64,000 nucleotides of DNA, from positions 62,001 to 126,000 of the forward strand of contig NZ_LN827929.1 of the NCBI RefSeq assembly GCF_000981505.1, written 5' to 3'. Source of the DNA: Candidatus Methylopumilus planktonicus (GTDB lineage: Bacteria > Pseudomonadota > Gammaproteobacteria > Burkholderiales > Methylophilaceae). Under the pieces are notes generated by a model. The model was not told where the DNA came from. It worked only from the letters and a program-made list of their open reading frames with translations, and did no database searches. Each line of letters opens with the position of its first letter. Within the stretch, counting starts at the first letter, position 1. The position numbers and the translations under genes are program-made. Below are positions 32,782 through 41,502 of this stretch, in pieces.

Positions 32782-33345
32782 TTACAAAGCAGTAGCTTTT
32801 TGCGAAAAAAATTGTCTTTTAAATAGAGATTGAATGCCCCAGTAAGCCAAAAGGTAGCTCATCGTACAAATGAAGCTTTGCGGTAGATATTCCCATCCTG
32901 TTTGAATACTTTCTGAGATAGTGATATCAGGGAAATTGCCAGAGAGTAGATTATAAGTTTGGGTTGAAATTACAAATGCTATTAGCGTTGCAATAACACC
33001 AAACGCCGCAAACTTTAAGAAACTTCTAGTGTTTGCAATACTCAAACCAAAAAACCACATTATTCCGTAAGAAGGCAATAGCCCCAAATAACCTAAGTTA
33101 ATAGGAATATGATGATGATTACTCAATGACAAGGTTATAAGATCAAACACAACACTAAAAACAAAGAGAGAAATAAACCACCTAGGTTTTTTTATAAGCA
33201 TGCCTCCAATTAAAAAAAGTGCAAAACTTGCATCGGGAAGTGAGACCGAATTTAAGAGGTGCTCCCCTCTTGTTAAAAGCATTGCAAGTCCCAAGAGAGT
33301 AAGGATATGAAGTTTTTTATTTTTTAAGTAAGCAATAAGTGACAT
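32782..33345 (-). CDS. btuM: BtuM-like cobalamin membrane transporter
   Basis: 187 residues, about six membrane helices. TRGEHLLNSVSLPDASFALF and LGLLPSYGIMWFFG match the pattern of BtuM, a solitary ECF-type S-component for vitamin B12, as I remember it. The gene lies 39 bases after btuB in the same cobalamin-riboswitch transcript, which supports an inner-membrane B12 step. BtuM of Thiobacillus has a cobalt-binding Cys near residue 80; here residues 77-79 are His-His-His and the only Cys lies near residue 165. AAGGAAT precedes the ATG. Confidence 0.72.
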   Translation of the reverse strand: MSLIAYLKNKKLHILTLLGLAMLLTRGEHLLNSVSLPDASFALFLIGGMLIKKPRWFISLFVFSVVFDLITLSLSNHHHIPINLGYLGLLPSYGIMWFFGLSIANTRSFLKFAAFGVIATLIAFVISTQTYNLLSGNFPDITISESIQTGWEYLPQSFICTMSYLLAYWGIQSLFKRQFFSQKATAL

Positions 33346-33384
33346 TTAAGATTCCTTTTGATGAACAATAATACTTTAACTGAT

Positions 33385-35295
33385 CTAAAAATCATAGCGT
33401 AAATTTGCAAATAGACTTCTTCCAGGCGTTTGATATCTAAAGCCACTTGCCCCTTCGGCAGCCAAACTATAATCCTTATCAAAAACATTATTTAACCTAA
33501 AGTTAAGATTTAAATTTTCATTAAATTTATAGTCTGCGACCATATTTGTAATGGAATAGCCACTCAGTTTTACCGTATTAGCTTTGTCATCAAATCTGCT
33601 ATTAGAAAATATTTCTTCAATACCAACATTCCAATACCCGATGTAATAATTAAGATTTATATTGCCAAATGTTTTTGCCCTGCGTGGTAAGTACAAATCA
33701 GTGTCTTCATTTTTTGCTGACTGAGTCGTTATGCTTCCTTTGATTTGAAAATGCCCTAAAAATTGATCGCCCGAAATAGTTAAGCCCTGAATTTCTGCCT
33801 TATTTAAATTTTGAGTGGTTGTCCGTGAGCCAGTAATGAAATCTGGATTAGAGTAAATAATAAAGTCGTCAATTTTATTTTGAAAAATTGTTAGACTTAG
33901 AGTACTACTATCATCTCTATATCGGGCACTTGCTTCAATATTTTTAGATTTCTCTGGTTTTAAATTTGGATTACCTAGAGCATAAGAATCAGCTAATGAA
34001 TAAAGATAGTTGAACGAAGGAGAAACAAAAGCAGTTCCATATGAAGAGGAAACTGTCCAGTTAGAATTTAAGGCATATGCGTAACCAATATTACCAGTGA
34101 TTGCATCTTCGTATGCACTATTAAAGTCTTTTCTGAGGGTTGATTGAAAATTATGATTATTTTCTAAGAGATTATAGCCAACCATAAAGCCATGATTTGT
34201 TCTTTGTGTTTTTTCATAAAGATCTGTTGTTTTAATTCTTTGATTTAAGAGATCGTATATCAAATTAATTGATCCTTTGGGTAGGGTAAAATTATTCTGC
34301 CAGCTGAATTGATCTTGAGTAGTTTTGTATAAATCAGTAACACCATCTTCGTCTACGTAGGTATCTTTATTATTTTTTTGTAAATCTAGATATTTGTCAG
34401 TACTCTGACTTAATTTAATATTAGACTGCCATGACTTATTTATTTGGCCTCTCAGATTCATCGCATAAGTTTCTAGCTTGATCTCATTTCTGTAGTTACC
34501 ATGAAAAGAAGGAGAAGAACTTGCAAAGCGATTATCAAACTGATTCTTACCCTTGCTTGAAAAATATTGCAAATCTATTTCATAATCTTGATTAATCTTA
34601 TGATTCAGCGATGAAGAGAGACTGTAATTTTTGTATCCATCTTTATCTAGATTGATTGAATTTGAAGAATTGGCAGAATTAGGTACAAATGCAGAAAAGC
34701 CATCCGAATTTATAGTAGAAAAATTAATGGCATACCTAGTTTGATCGTTACCCCCTCGAATACCACTTTGAAAATTTGATGTATTGTAACTTCCATATCC
34801 GATACCAACGTATGGTTTAAAACCGTTCAGACCTTTTTTTGTAAATATTTGAATGACACCACCAATTGCATCTTGCCCATATAAGCTAGAGGCAGGGCCC
34901 CTTACTATTTCAATTTTTTCAATTTGTGACAAGGGAATGTGCTCAATAGCAGTGAAGCCTGTTGTTGCTGCACTCAATCTAATGCCATCGACAAGAATTA
35001 CTGAGTGAGTCGAACTAGTCCCTCGAATACCAATGGTTGAAACTTTTCCTGCACCACCTAAATTTGCTATTTCAATGCCAGGTTGTTTTTGAAGAAGTTC
35101 TTGAAGTGAAGCCGCCCCTGCTCGTTTAATTTCATCTTCAGAAATGAGAGTTACATCTGCGATTACATTTTTTATTGGGGTAGGAGTTCGAGTGGCTGTT
35201 ACAAAAATATCTGTGGTTTTAAGGGGAGTGTCTGCAAAAACATTTACTGTTAAGAGTTGAGTCATTAATAGACTCGGTAGAATAATTTTTTTCAT
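33385..35295 (-). CDS. btuB: TonB-dependent vitamin B12 receptor BtuB
   Basis: 636 residues. A signal peptide (MKKIILPSLLMTQLLTVNVFA) leads into the plug domain: TDIFVTATRT near the N-terminus, LLQKQPGIEIANLGG, VRGPASSLYGQDAIGGVIQIFTK. A 22-strand-type beta barrel follows and the chain ends in an aromatic residue (LRYDF), as outer-membrane barrels do. It imports cobalamin from the surface. The cobalamin riboswitch upstream makes the ligand assignment firm. It is co-transcribed with the BtuM-like gene. Confidence 0.95.
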   Translation of the reverse strand: MKKIILPSLLMTQLLTVNVFADTPLKTTDIFVTATRTPTPIKNVIADVTLISEDEIKRAGAASLQELLQKQPGIEIANLGGAGKVSTIGIRGTSSTHSVILVDGIRLSAATTGFTAIEHIPLSQIEKIEIVRGPASSLYGQDAIGGVIQIFTKKGLNGFKPYVGIGYGSYNTSNFQSGIRGGNDQTRYAINFSTINSDGFSAFVPNSANSSNSINLDKDGYKNYSLSSSLNHKINQDYEIDLQYFSSKGKNQFDNRFASSSPSFHGNYRNEIKLETYAMNLRGQINKSWQSNIKLSQSTDKYLDLQKNNKDTYVDEDGVTDLYKTTQDQFSWQNNFTLPKGSINLIYDLLNQRIKTTDLYEKTQRTNHGFMVGYNLLENNHNFQSTLRKDFNSAYEDAITGNIGYAYALNSNWTVSSSYGTAFVSPSFNYLYSLADSYALGNPNLKPEKSKNIEASARYRDDSSTLSLTIFQNKIDDFIIYSNPDFITGSRTTTQNLNKAEIQGLTISGDQFLGHFQIKGSITTQSAKNEDTDLYLPRRAKTFGNINLNYYIGYWNVGIEEIFSNSRFDDKANTVKLSGYSITNMVADYKFNENLNLNFRLNNVFDKDYSLAAEGASGFRYQTPGRSLFANLRYDF

Positions 35296-35369
35296 AGTAT
35301 TTCCAAATAATCATGCAACCCCGCATGAGATTAAAAAATAGAAATACCTTAAGGAGAAAAATAAGTGTG

Positions 35370-35424
35370 AAAAAGTACTCACAAATCCAATACCACTCCC
35401 CGTAGTATTTCTGTGTGAGTTACT
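35370..35424 (-). terminator. Riboswitch-controlled terminator before btuB
   Basis: On the minus strand an arm AGTAACTCACA (about 35414-35424) pairs with TGTGAGTACT (about 35375-35384). An inner helix, AATACTAC/GTGGTATT, lies between, and TTTTT follows. It overlaps the 3' side of the cobalamin aptamer and probably terminates transcription when B12 is bound. Confidence 0.75.
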
Positions 35425-35566
35425 AGGCCGGTCTCCGGACTCGTAAGATTTGATTCATGGCCTTCCCGAAATAAATTCAGTGGCATGTATTATGAATCCA
35501 CGCTTACTTACCGTTGCGGGGGCAGTATAGGAATTGCTGTTACACTCACCTATTTCCCAGTTTCAA
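35424..35566 (-). promoter_or_regulatory. Cobalamin riboswitch aptamer
   Basis: Minus-strand reading shows the conserved core in order: GGGAAATAGGTGAG, TGCCCCCGCAACGGTAAGT, GCCACTG, CGGGAAGGCC, and GAGTCCGGAGACCGGCC. The B12-box order is complete. It controls the btuB-btuM-like transcript. Confidence 0.95.
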
Positions 35567-35636
35567 TGTTTTCTTAAATGAAGATAAACCTTAAGAAGAC
35601 ATCACCTAACAACTTGAAAACATCGTAGCACATCTT

Positions 35637-35645
35637 TGGTATACT
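35637..35645 (+). promoter_or_regulatory. Extended -10 promoter of yggX
   Basis: TGGTATACT, an extended -10 (TG plus TATACT), 53 bases before the yggX start. The nearest -35-like TTGAAA is 20 bases away, which is long. Confidence 0.5.
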
Positions 35646-35697
35646 CAAACCTAACGATTTATAAATTTATTGATTGCAATGCAAAGGATATTTAGTT

Positions 35698-35970
35698 ATG
35701 GCAAGAACAGTGAAATGCGTCAAATTAGATAAAGAATTAGATGGTTTAGATTTTCCACCTTATCCAGGGCCTTTAGGCAAACGTATTTTTGAGAGTGTAT
35801 CTAAAGAGGCGTGGGCAGGTTGGCTTAAGCACCAAACGATGTTAGTGAACGAGAACCGATTGAGTTTTGTGGATCCTGCGGCACGTAAATATTTGACCGA
35901 ACAAACTGAAGCTTATTTTTTTGGTGATGGTGCGGATAATGCGTCGGGATATGTACCACCTAAAAGCTAA
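35698..35970 (+). CDS. yggX: Iron(2+)-trafficking protein YggX
   Basis: 90 residues from the ATG at 35698 (frame open from 35674); AAAGGAT precedes it. MARTVKCVKL, the PYPGPLGKRIFESVSKEAWAGW core and the EAYFFG region are the family features. YggX protects Fe-S clusters from oxidative stress. The short length and start match the family. It ends at a strong bidirectional terminator facing phoU. Confidence 0.93.
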   Translation: MARTVKCVKLDKELDGLDFPPYPGPLGKRIFESVSKEAWAGWLKHQTMLVNENRLSFVDPAARKYLTEQTEAYFFGDGADNASGYVPPKS

Positions 35971-35989
35971 TTAAAAATGAAGACGTAAA

Positions 35990-36019
35990 AAAACACTTCC
36001 GAGGAAGTGTTTTTTTATT
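35990..36019. terminator. Bidirectional terminator between yggX and phoU
   Basis: AAAACACTTCC (35990-36000) pairs with GGAAGTGTTTT (36003-36013) around GA; A and T runs flank it on both sides. Confidence 0.9.
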
Positions 36020-36030
36020 TTGTAAATGAA

Positions 36031-36735
36031 TTATTCAGCAATCGTCTTTTGCATCTCTTTGATTGTTGAGTGTCTAATGTCAGCACCCTTCACAGCATAC
36101 ACAATGTGTTCTGAGATATTTTTGCAATGATCACCAATGCGCTCAAGGGCTTTGACGACCACGAGTAACTCTAAAGACACTGAAATAGCTTTTGAGTCTT
36201 CGAGCATGTAAGTGAGAAGCTCTCTAATAGTTGCGCGATACTGATCATCTACCGCCTCATCTTTTTTTGCGATCTCAATTGTTTTACTAATATCTAGTCG
36301 TGCGAATGAGTCTAATACGGTTTTAAGCATCGAATGAACAGCTTCTACCATCAGTTTAATTTCACCGATTTTGATTTTTTTAATATTTGGATTTTCGTTA
36401 ACGCGAATAGCTGTGCGTGCAATCTTTGTTGCTTCATCACCAATGCGCTCTAAGTCTGTGATGGATTTAAGGATCGAAATGATCATACGAAGGTCGCCTG
36501 CTGCAGGCTGCCTTTTCGCAATAATGCGAGATGCATCTTCGTCAATTTCCATTTCAAGGCCGTTGACTTTTTCGTCGATTTTAATCACTTTATTCGCTAA
36601 GTCGACATCGTCTTTTTTAAGAGACTCAATAGCAGAAAGAATATTCTCTTCGACTAAGCCGCCCATTTTTAAGACCTTCGCTCTTACCGCTTCTAATTCT
36701 AGGTCGTACTCTTTATAACTATGTTCTGAAGCCAT
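36031..36735 (-). CDS. phoU: Phosphate signalling protein PhoU
   Basis: 234 residues, two repeated three-helix bundles with the metal-binding motif ERIGDEATKIA in the first repeat and ERIGDHCKNISEHI in the second. PhoU links the Pst transporter to the PhoR/PhoB two-component pair. Here it stands alone; pst and phoBR are not in the window. It is followed on the same strand side by rpiA, divergent from ilvA. Confidence 0.95.
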   Translation of the reverse strand: MASEHSYKEYDLELEAVRAKVLKMGGLVEENILSAIESLKKDDVDLANKVIKIDEKVNGLEMEIDEDASRIIAKRQPAAGDLRMIISILKSITDLERIGDEATKIARTAIRVNENPNIKKIKIGEIKLMVEAVHSMLKTVLDSFARLDISKTIEIAKKDEAVDDQYRATIRELLTYMLEDSKAISVSLELLVVVKALERIGDHCKNISEHIVYAVKGADIRHSTIKEMQKTIAE

Positions 36736-36816
36736 TTTTAGTAATCCTTATAAACACTTACAATTTCACACCATATATATTATTACTTATATATGACATT
36801 TTTAAGACTTATAAGC

Positions 36817-37476
36817 TTATTTTGTGATAGTTTTAACCCCATCTTTTGTAGCCAATAATAAGATATTAGCTGGACGTGCGGCAAATAAACCGTTAGTGAC
36901 GACCCCCACCATTTGATTGATGGTAGCCTCCATCGCGATAGGGTCTTTAATCACAAGACCATGAACGTCCAAGATGACGTTACCATTATCGGTCGTAAAA
37001 TTTCGTAACTGAGGCTGCCCACCTAATTTGGTCAGTTCTCGAGCCACATAACTTTTAGCCATCGGGAGCACTTCCACAGGCAAAGGAAACTTGCCTAAGA
37101 CGGGCACATATTTTGTTTCATCACATATACAAATGAAGGTTTTAGCAACTGCCGCAACTATTTTCTCTCGCGTTAAAGCACCACCGCCGCCTTTGAGCAT
37201 ATGCATATGCTCTGTGATTTCATCCGCACCATCGACATAAATATCCATGCTATTCACACTATTTAAGTCAAAAACTTCAATGCCATGTTTGCGTAAACGA
37301 TCTGCTGATGCCTCACTACTTGCAACCGCACCATCAATTTTATGTTTTACTTTTGCTAATTCATCTATGAAGTAATTTGCAGTAGAACCAGTCCCTACAC
37401 CAATGATGCCAGACTTTACATATTCAATAGCAGCCTTTGCAACTTGTTGTTTTAATTCGTCTTGCGTGAATGCCAT
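36817..37476 (-). CDS. rpiA: Ribose-5-phosphate isomerase A
   Basis: 219 residues. GVGTGSTANYFIDELA, VDGADEI, KGGGGALTREKIVA and the catalytic Glu region SSEASADRL are visible. It interconverts ribose-5-phosphate and ribulose-5-phosphate, which in methylotrophs also feeds the ribulose monophosphate cycle. Divergent from ilvA; the 83-base gap must hold both promoters. Confidence 0.97.
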   Translation of the reverse strand: MAFTQDELKQQVAKAAIEYVKSGIIGVGTGSTANYFIDELAKVKHKIDGAVASSEASADRLRKHGIEVFDLNSVNSMDIYVDGADEITEHMHMLKGGGGALTREKIVAAVAKTFICICDETKYVPVLGKFPLPVEVLPMAKSYVARELTKLGGQPQLRNFTTDNGNVILDVHGLVIKDPIAMEATINQMVGVVTNGLFAARPANILLLATKDGVKTITK

Positions 37477-37559
37477 TTTTACTTAAACCCTTATATTTTA
37501 TTTATAATGATGCTTTAACATCTACTATACACGCCTAGGCGAATCTTGAAAATTAGCAT

Positions 37560-39071
37560 ATGAAGAATGGCTACGTAAAACGTATTAATGAGGCGCGCGT
37601 ATATGACGTGGCAAAGAAAACACCACTTGAATTTCAGACACATCTCTCAAGTCGTTTTCATAATCAGATTTTCTTAAAGCGGGAAGATTTGCAACCTGTC
37701 TTTTCATTTAAATTACGCGGCGCCTATAACAAGATGGCAGGCTTATCTAAACCGCAGCTAGACAAGGGTGTCATCACAGCCTCTGCGGGCAATCATGCAC
37801 AAGGCGTTGCGTTAAGTGCACAAAAACTAGGATGTCGCGCTGTGATTGTCATGCCGACTACAACCCCCCTCATTAAAATTGATGCTGTAAAACATCGTGG
37901 CGCTGAAGTGGTGCTATGGGGCGATTCTTATTCAGATGCTTACCAATATGCGCTTGAGATTGAGAAAAAAGAGGGCCTCACTTTTGTGCATCCTTACGAT
38001 GATCCAGACGTAATTGCAGGGCAGGGAACGATCGCTAAAGAAATTTTAGATGACTTTAAAAAACCGATTCATGCGATTTTTTGCTGTGTTGGCGGCGGCG
38101 GCCTTCTTGCAGGCATGGCAACTTATATCAAAGCGATGCGACCTGAAATTAAAGTGATCGGTGTTGAGGCCAAAGATGCAGAAGCTATGAGCTTATCTTT
38201 AAAAGCAGGCAAGCGTGTGGTGCTGGATCAAGTAGGGCTTTTTGCTGATGGCGCAGCTGTGAAAGAAGTAGGCCAAGTGACCTTCCCACTTTGTCAGGCT
38301 TACGTCGATGAAATGATTGTGGTGGATAACGATGCCATTTGCGCTGCCATTAAAGACGTTTTTGAGGATACGCGTTCTATTTTAGAACCAGCAGGCGCTT
38401 TATCGGTTGCAGGTATGAAAGTTTATATGAAGAAACATAATTTAAAAGATGAGACTTTGGTAGGCATTGCATCGGGCGCTAATATGAATTTTGATCGTTT
38501 ACGTTTTGTGTCCGAGCGAGCTGAGATTGGTGAAAAAAGAGAAGCTGTGCTTGCAGTCACCATACCTGAAACTCCAGGAGCCTTTAAAAACTTTTGTAGG
38601 TTATTAGGCCAGCGCAATATTACTGAATTTAATTATCGTTTCTCAGATCCTAAGCAAGCACATATTTATGTAGGTCTTGCAACCAATGACAAAGACGAGC
38701 CATCACAGATTAAAGCTATGCTCGATAAGGAAGGCTTGCCTACCATTGATCTCACAAATAATGAGGTGGCAAAACTTCACTTAAGACACCTGGTAGGCGG
38801 ACACTCACCCCAGGCTAAGAATGAAATGGTTTTTAGATTTGAATTTCCAGAAAAGCCAGGCGCTCTCATGAAATTTTTAGAGACGATGGGACACAATTGG
38901 AATATCAGCTTATTTCATTACCGCAATCATGGTGCTGACTTCGGTCGTGTTTTAGTTGGCATGCAAGTGCCGCCAGAAGATGAGATTAATTTTGAAGTCT
39001 TTTTGAATCAATTGGGCTATCCCTTCTGGGATGAAACAGATAATCCAGCCTATAAACTTTTCTTAGGTTAA
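37560..39071 (+). CDS. ilvA: Threonine ammonia-lyase, biosynthetic
   Basis: 503 residues. The PLP lysine is in FSFKLRGAYNKM, then CCVGGGGLLAGMATYIK binds the phosphate. The C-terminal half has two ACT-like regulatory domains (about 335-500), the layout that makes the enzyme isoleucine-sensitive. It starts isoleucine synthesis from threonine. Start at the ATG of 37560. The 98-base gap to the next gene holds a small GC-rich hairpin but no U-tract. Confidence 0.96.
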   Translation: MKNGYVKRINEARVYDVAKKTPLEFQTHLSSRFHNQIFLKREDLQPVFSFKLRGAYNKMAGLSKPQLDKGVITASAGNHAQGVALSAQKLGCRAVIVMPTTTPLIKIDAVKHRGAEVVLWGDSYSDAYQYALEIEKKEGLTFVHPYDDPDVIAGQGTIAKEILDDFKKPIHAIFCCVGGGGLLAGMATYIKAMRPEIKVIGVEAKDAEAMSLSLKAGKRVVLDQVGLFADGAAVKEVGQVTFPLCQAYVDEMIVVDNDAICAAIKDVFEDTRSILEPAGALSVAGMKVYMKKHNLKDETLVGIASGANMNFDRLRFVSERAEIGEKREAVLAVTIPETPGAFKNFCRLLGQRNITEFNYRFSDPKQAHIYVGLATNDKDEPSQIKAMLDKEGLPTIDLTNNEVAKLHLRHLVGGHSPQAKNEMVFRFEFPEKPGALMKFLETMGHNWNISLFHYRNHGADFGRVLVGMQVPPEDEINFEVFLNQLGYPFWDETDNPAYKLFLG

Positions 39072-39169
39072 TGCTTCGTTATTTTCATGAGGCGTTACAG
39101 GGAGAAAACCCCTGGAAGATTATGAATAAGTATTTAATAATAAAAAGTAAAATATTTTAGGAGAAACGA

Positions 39170-40213
39170 ATGCAGGTTATAAAATCAGTTGTCGTATTGG
39201 GATTACTTATTTCATCTTTGATAGCCAATGCTGAAGATCGAGGTAAGGCTTATGTATCCAATCAAGAAGGCGGTGTGAGTGTTATTAATTTAAACACTAT
39301 GGAAACAGAAGACTCAATCGATATTCAGGCAAAAAATCCACGCGGTATTGGTATCACGGAAGACGGCCATTATTTAATTACTGCAAATAAAGATGATGAA
39401 AATTTGTCTGTGTTCGATTTAAAAACGAATCAATTTGTGAAACATATTTCAGTCGGTAAAAATCCAGAATTTGTTCGTATATTTAAAGGGCAAGTTTTTG
39501 TGTCAACCGAGCCAGCGTCGACCGGTAAACCACCTGTGGCGGGCAAAGAAGATGATGATAAAGATGAACCAAAAATCCCTGCGCGAATTGCAGTGGTTGA
39601 TTTAGTAAAGGGTAAAAAAGTTAGAGATATTATCGGTGGCCCTGAAACAGAAGGTATTGAATTTAGTAAAAGTGGAAAAGAAATTATTGTGACCAACGAG
39701 GCTGACAATACAATCACAGTGCATAACTTCAGTAATGGTAAATTATTAAAAACGATTTCAACTAAAAAATACGGAGATCGTCCACGAGGCATTAAAGTGT
39801 CGCCGAATGGAAAGTATTATGTGGCAACTCTGGAGTATGGAAATAACTTCATTGTCCTAGACAGTCAATTTAAACATCTTAAAACTGTGGCGACAGGAGA
39901 ATCGCCATATGGCGTTAGTTTTGATCGAGAAGGTAAGCGTTTATTTGTCGCAACTTCAAAAGCAAAAACATTAGAAGTGTATGACACCGCTAACTTTGAG
40001 AAAATTAAAGATATTCCAACGGGTCGACGCTGTTGGCATTTTAGTTTTTCACCAGATGACCAAGATATTTTACTTGCTTGCGGAAAATCTGATGAAGTGC
40101 TTGTCATTGATGCAGATAAATTAGAAGTGACTAAGCGGATTCCAAATAAAGAAATTCCGTGGGGTATTGTTGTTTATCCAAAAGCTATGGGTAGTTTAGA
40201 CACCGTTAAATAA
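39170..40213 (+). CDS. Exported YVTN-type beta-propeller protein
   Basis: 347 residues. A signal peptide (MQVIKSVVVLGLLISSLIANA) is followed by seven-bladed-propeller repeats: KAYVSNQEGGVSVINL, YLITANKDDENLSVFD, EIIVTNEADNTITVHN, RLFVATSKAKTLEVYD and ILLACGKSDEVLVID. The end reads EIPWGIVVYPK. This resembles the PQQ-dependent-catabolism-associated propeller family (TIGR03866) found beside PQQ dehydrogenases. A charged insert, GKEDDDKDEPK, lies in one loop. TTAGGAGAAA precedes the ATG. The function is not established. Confidence 0.8.
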   Translation: MQVIKSVVVLGLLISSLIANAEDRGKAYVSNQEGGVSVINLNTMETEDSIDIQAKNPRGIGITEDGHYLITANKDDENLSVFDLKTNQFVKHISVGKNPEFVRIFKGQVFVSTEPASTGKPPVAGKEDDDKDEPKIPARIAVVDLVKGKKVRDIIGGPETEGIEFSKSGKEIIVTNEADNTITVHNFSNGKLLKTISTKKYGDRPRGIKVSPNGKYYVATLEYGNNFIVLDSQFKHLKTVATGESPYGVSFDREGKRLFVATSKAKTLEVYDTANFEKIKDIPTGRRCWHFSFSPDDQDILLACGKSDEVLVIDADKLEVTKRIPNKEIPWGIVVYPKAMGSLDTVK

Positions 40214-40233
40214 AAAATAGTTTTTTCATTTTT

Positions 40234-40262
40234 AAAAGCCCAATATGTATTGGGCTTTTTTT
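40234..40262. terminator. Terminator between the propeller gene and the EVE gene
   Basis: AAAAGCCCAAT and ATTGGGCTTTT form a perfect stem around ATGT (40234-40259), with further T on the right and A on the left. It can serve both convergent genes. Confidence 0.9.
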
Positions 40263-40719
40263 ATTTCAAATATTTCTCAATAAATTTCCACTCATCTTCT
40301 GAAACCGGCGTAATGGAGAGACGATTTCCTTTTTGTAATATGCGCATATTTTCTAGCGCTTTAAACTCCCTTAGTTCTTTTAGACTTAATAAATTTGTTT
40401 TTTTAACAAGGGTTACATCTACATTGAGCCAGCGTGGATTTTCAGGTGTGGATTTGGGGTCAAAATACTTATGACCTTTTTGAAATTGAAAACGATCCGG
40501 ATAAGCTAACTGACTTACCTTAACAACACCGGCAATCCCAGGAACATCACAATTTGAGTGATAAAAAAATGCAAGATCACCCACTTTCATTAAATCTCGC
40601 ATAAAGTTTCTTGCTTGATAATTTCTAACGCCGTACCAATCAATGGTTTGTTTAGGAAGCTTTGCCAAATCATCTATAGACACATCAGATGGTTCAGATT
40701 TCATGAGCCAATAACGCAT
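40261..40719 (-). CDS. EVE domain protein
   Basis: 152 residues with MRYWLMKSEPSDVSIDDL, GVRNYQARNFMRD, DLAFFYHSNCDVPGIAGVV and the PVSEDEWKFIEKYL end, all EVE-domain features (related to thymocyte nuclear protein 1 and PUA-like modified-base readers). Its ligand is probably a modified nucleotide. It follows 6S RNA on the minus strand, the place that ygfA holds in E. coli. Confidence 0.93.
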   Translation of the reverse strand: MRYWLMKSEPSDVSIDDLAKLPKQTIDWYGVRNYQARNFMRDLMKVGDLAFFYHSNCDVPGIAGVVKVSQLAYPDRFQFQKGHKYFDPKSTPENPRWLNVDVTLVKKTNLLSLKELREFKALENMRILQKGNRLSITPVSEDEWKFIEKYLK

Positions 40720-40769
40720 AGTTTTTTTAAGTCAAATATAAAGTGAATAAAAGAGCTGTGTTGATTTTC

Positions 40770-40956
40770 TTAAGTGTTGCCTAGACCAGCATCCTGAACC
40801 AAAGGTTCAAGGGGTAAAAGCCTAAGGTGCATTAGGTGCAATCGCCAAGGGTGTCTTAAAAGAGCACCCAATTTAGATCGCTCACACCGCAACCTGATGA
40901 GCTAAAACCGATGCTATAGACTAGTTCAAGGAATTATTAGCCTAAGCAACACTTAA
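40770..40956 (-). ncRNA. ssrS: 6S RNA
   Basis: About 187 bases with no ORF. The ends pair as a closing stem (AGTGTTGC / GCAACACT, with a short continuation). Near the minus-strand 3' end is a CCTTGAACC...GGTTCAGG hairpin, like the bulge element of E. coli 6S, and a terminal GGGTG/CACCC hairpin lies in the middle. It follows zapB and zapA on the same strand, the conserved locus of 6S RNA. 6S binds and represses the RNA polymerase housekeeping holoenzyme. Exact ends are approximate. Confidence 0.78.
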
Positions 40957-41005
40957 AAAAACAAACATGCTCATCGCAATATTTAGTAGAAGAATAGGCA
41001 GATCT

Positions 41006-41299
41006 TTAGTTTTGTGCAAGCACTTCGTCGATTTGATGTTCAATCGATGAAATTTTATGGCGGAATTGAGATAAGCTTAAATCATCAGAAGGGCTTTGAT
41101 TAATAAGTTCATTGGTGATATTAAGTGCTGCCATGATGATAATGCGATCGATCCCTACAATAGAGCCTTGAGATTCGATGAGATCAATTTTCTGATTTAA
41201 ATATTGCACGGAATCTAATAAACTTTTTTCTTGGCCTTCTGGACAAGCAACGATAAATTCACGCGCCATGATAGTGACAGTAATATTTTTTGAGCTCAT
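41006..41299 (-). CDS. zapA: Cell division protein ZapA
   Basis: 97 residues. MSSKNITVTIMAREFIVACPEGQ is the ZapA N-terminal beta sheet; the RIIIMAALNITNELI helix and a C-terminal coiled coil (SQFRHKISSIEHQIDEVLA) follow. ZapA bundles FtsZ filaments. It overlaps the preceding small gene by four bases (ATGA) and is followed by 6S RNA. Confidence 0.93.
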   Translation of the reverse strand: MSSKNITVTIMAREFIVACPEGQEKSLLDSVQYLNQKIDLIESQGSIVGIDRIIIMAALNITNELINQSPSDDLSLSQFRHKISSIEHQIDEVLAQN

Positions 41300-41496
41300 C
41301 GATTATTCTCAGGAAGTTGCTTCATCATTTTTTCGAGACGAATACTTGCCTCTTTCATATTGGATTGAAGTTTTGTAAGTGTTGCTTCGGTCGATGCGAG
41401 TCGGGTTTCAAGCCCCTTATTTTTCCCCTGAGCAGATTCAATTAAGCTAATGAGCTGCTTAATTTTTTTTTCTAATGCGATGAGTTGTGCTTCCAT
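41296..41496 (-). CDS. ZapB-like / TIGR02449-type coiled-coil protein
   Basis: 66 residues from the ATG at 41494-41496. The open frame goes back to a TTG at 41532, but the ATG is preceded by AAGG. The whole protein is a predicted coiled coil (LIALEKKIKQLISLI, LASTEATLTKL). Small proteins like this often precede zapA in beta- and gammaproteobacteria and probably assist the divisome. ATGA overlap with zapA. Confidence 0.75.
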   Translation of the reverse strand: MEAQLIALEKKIKQLISLIESAQGKNKGLETRLASTEATLTKLQSNMKEASIRLEKMMKQLPENNR

Positions 41497-41502
41497 ACCT
41501 TC

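Noticed and set aside
40741..40980. 6S RNA on the plus strand
   Set aside because: The plus strand also shows a TGAACC/GGTTCA hairpin, but there it would be at the 5' side, while in 6S it lies on the 3' side. The zapA-6S gene order also supports the minus strand.
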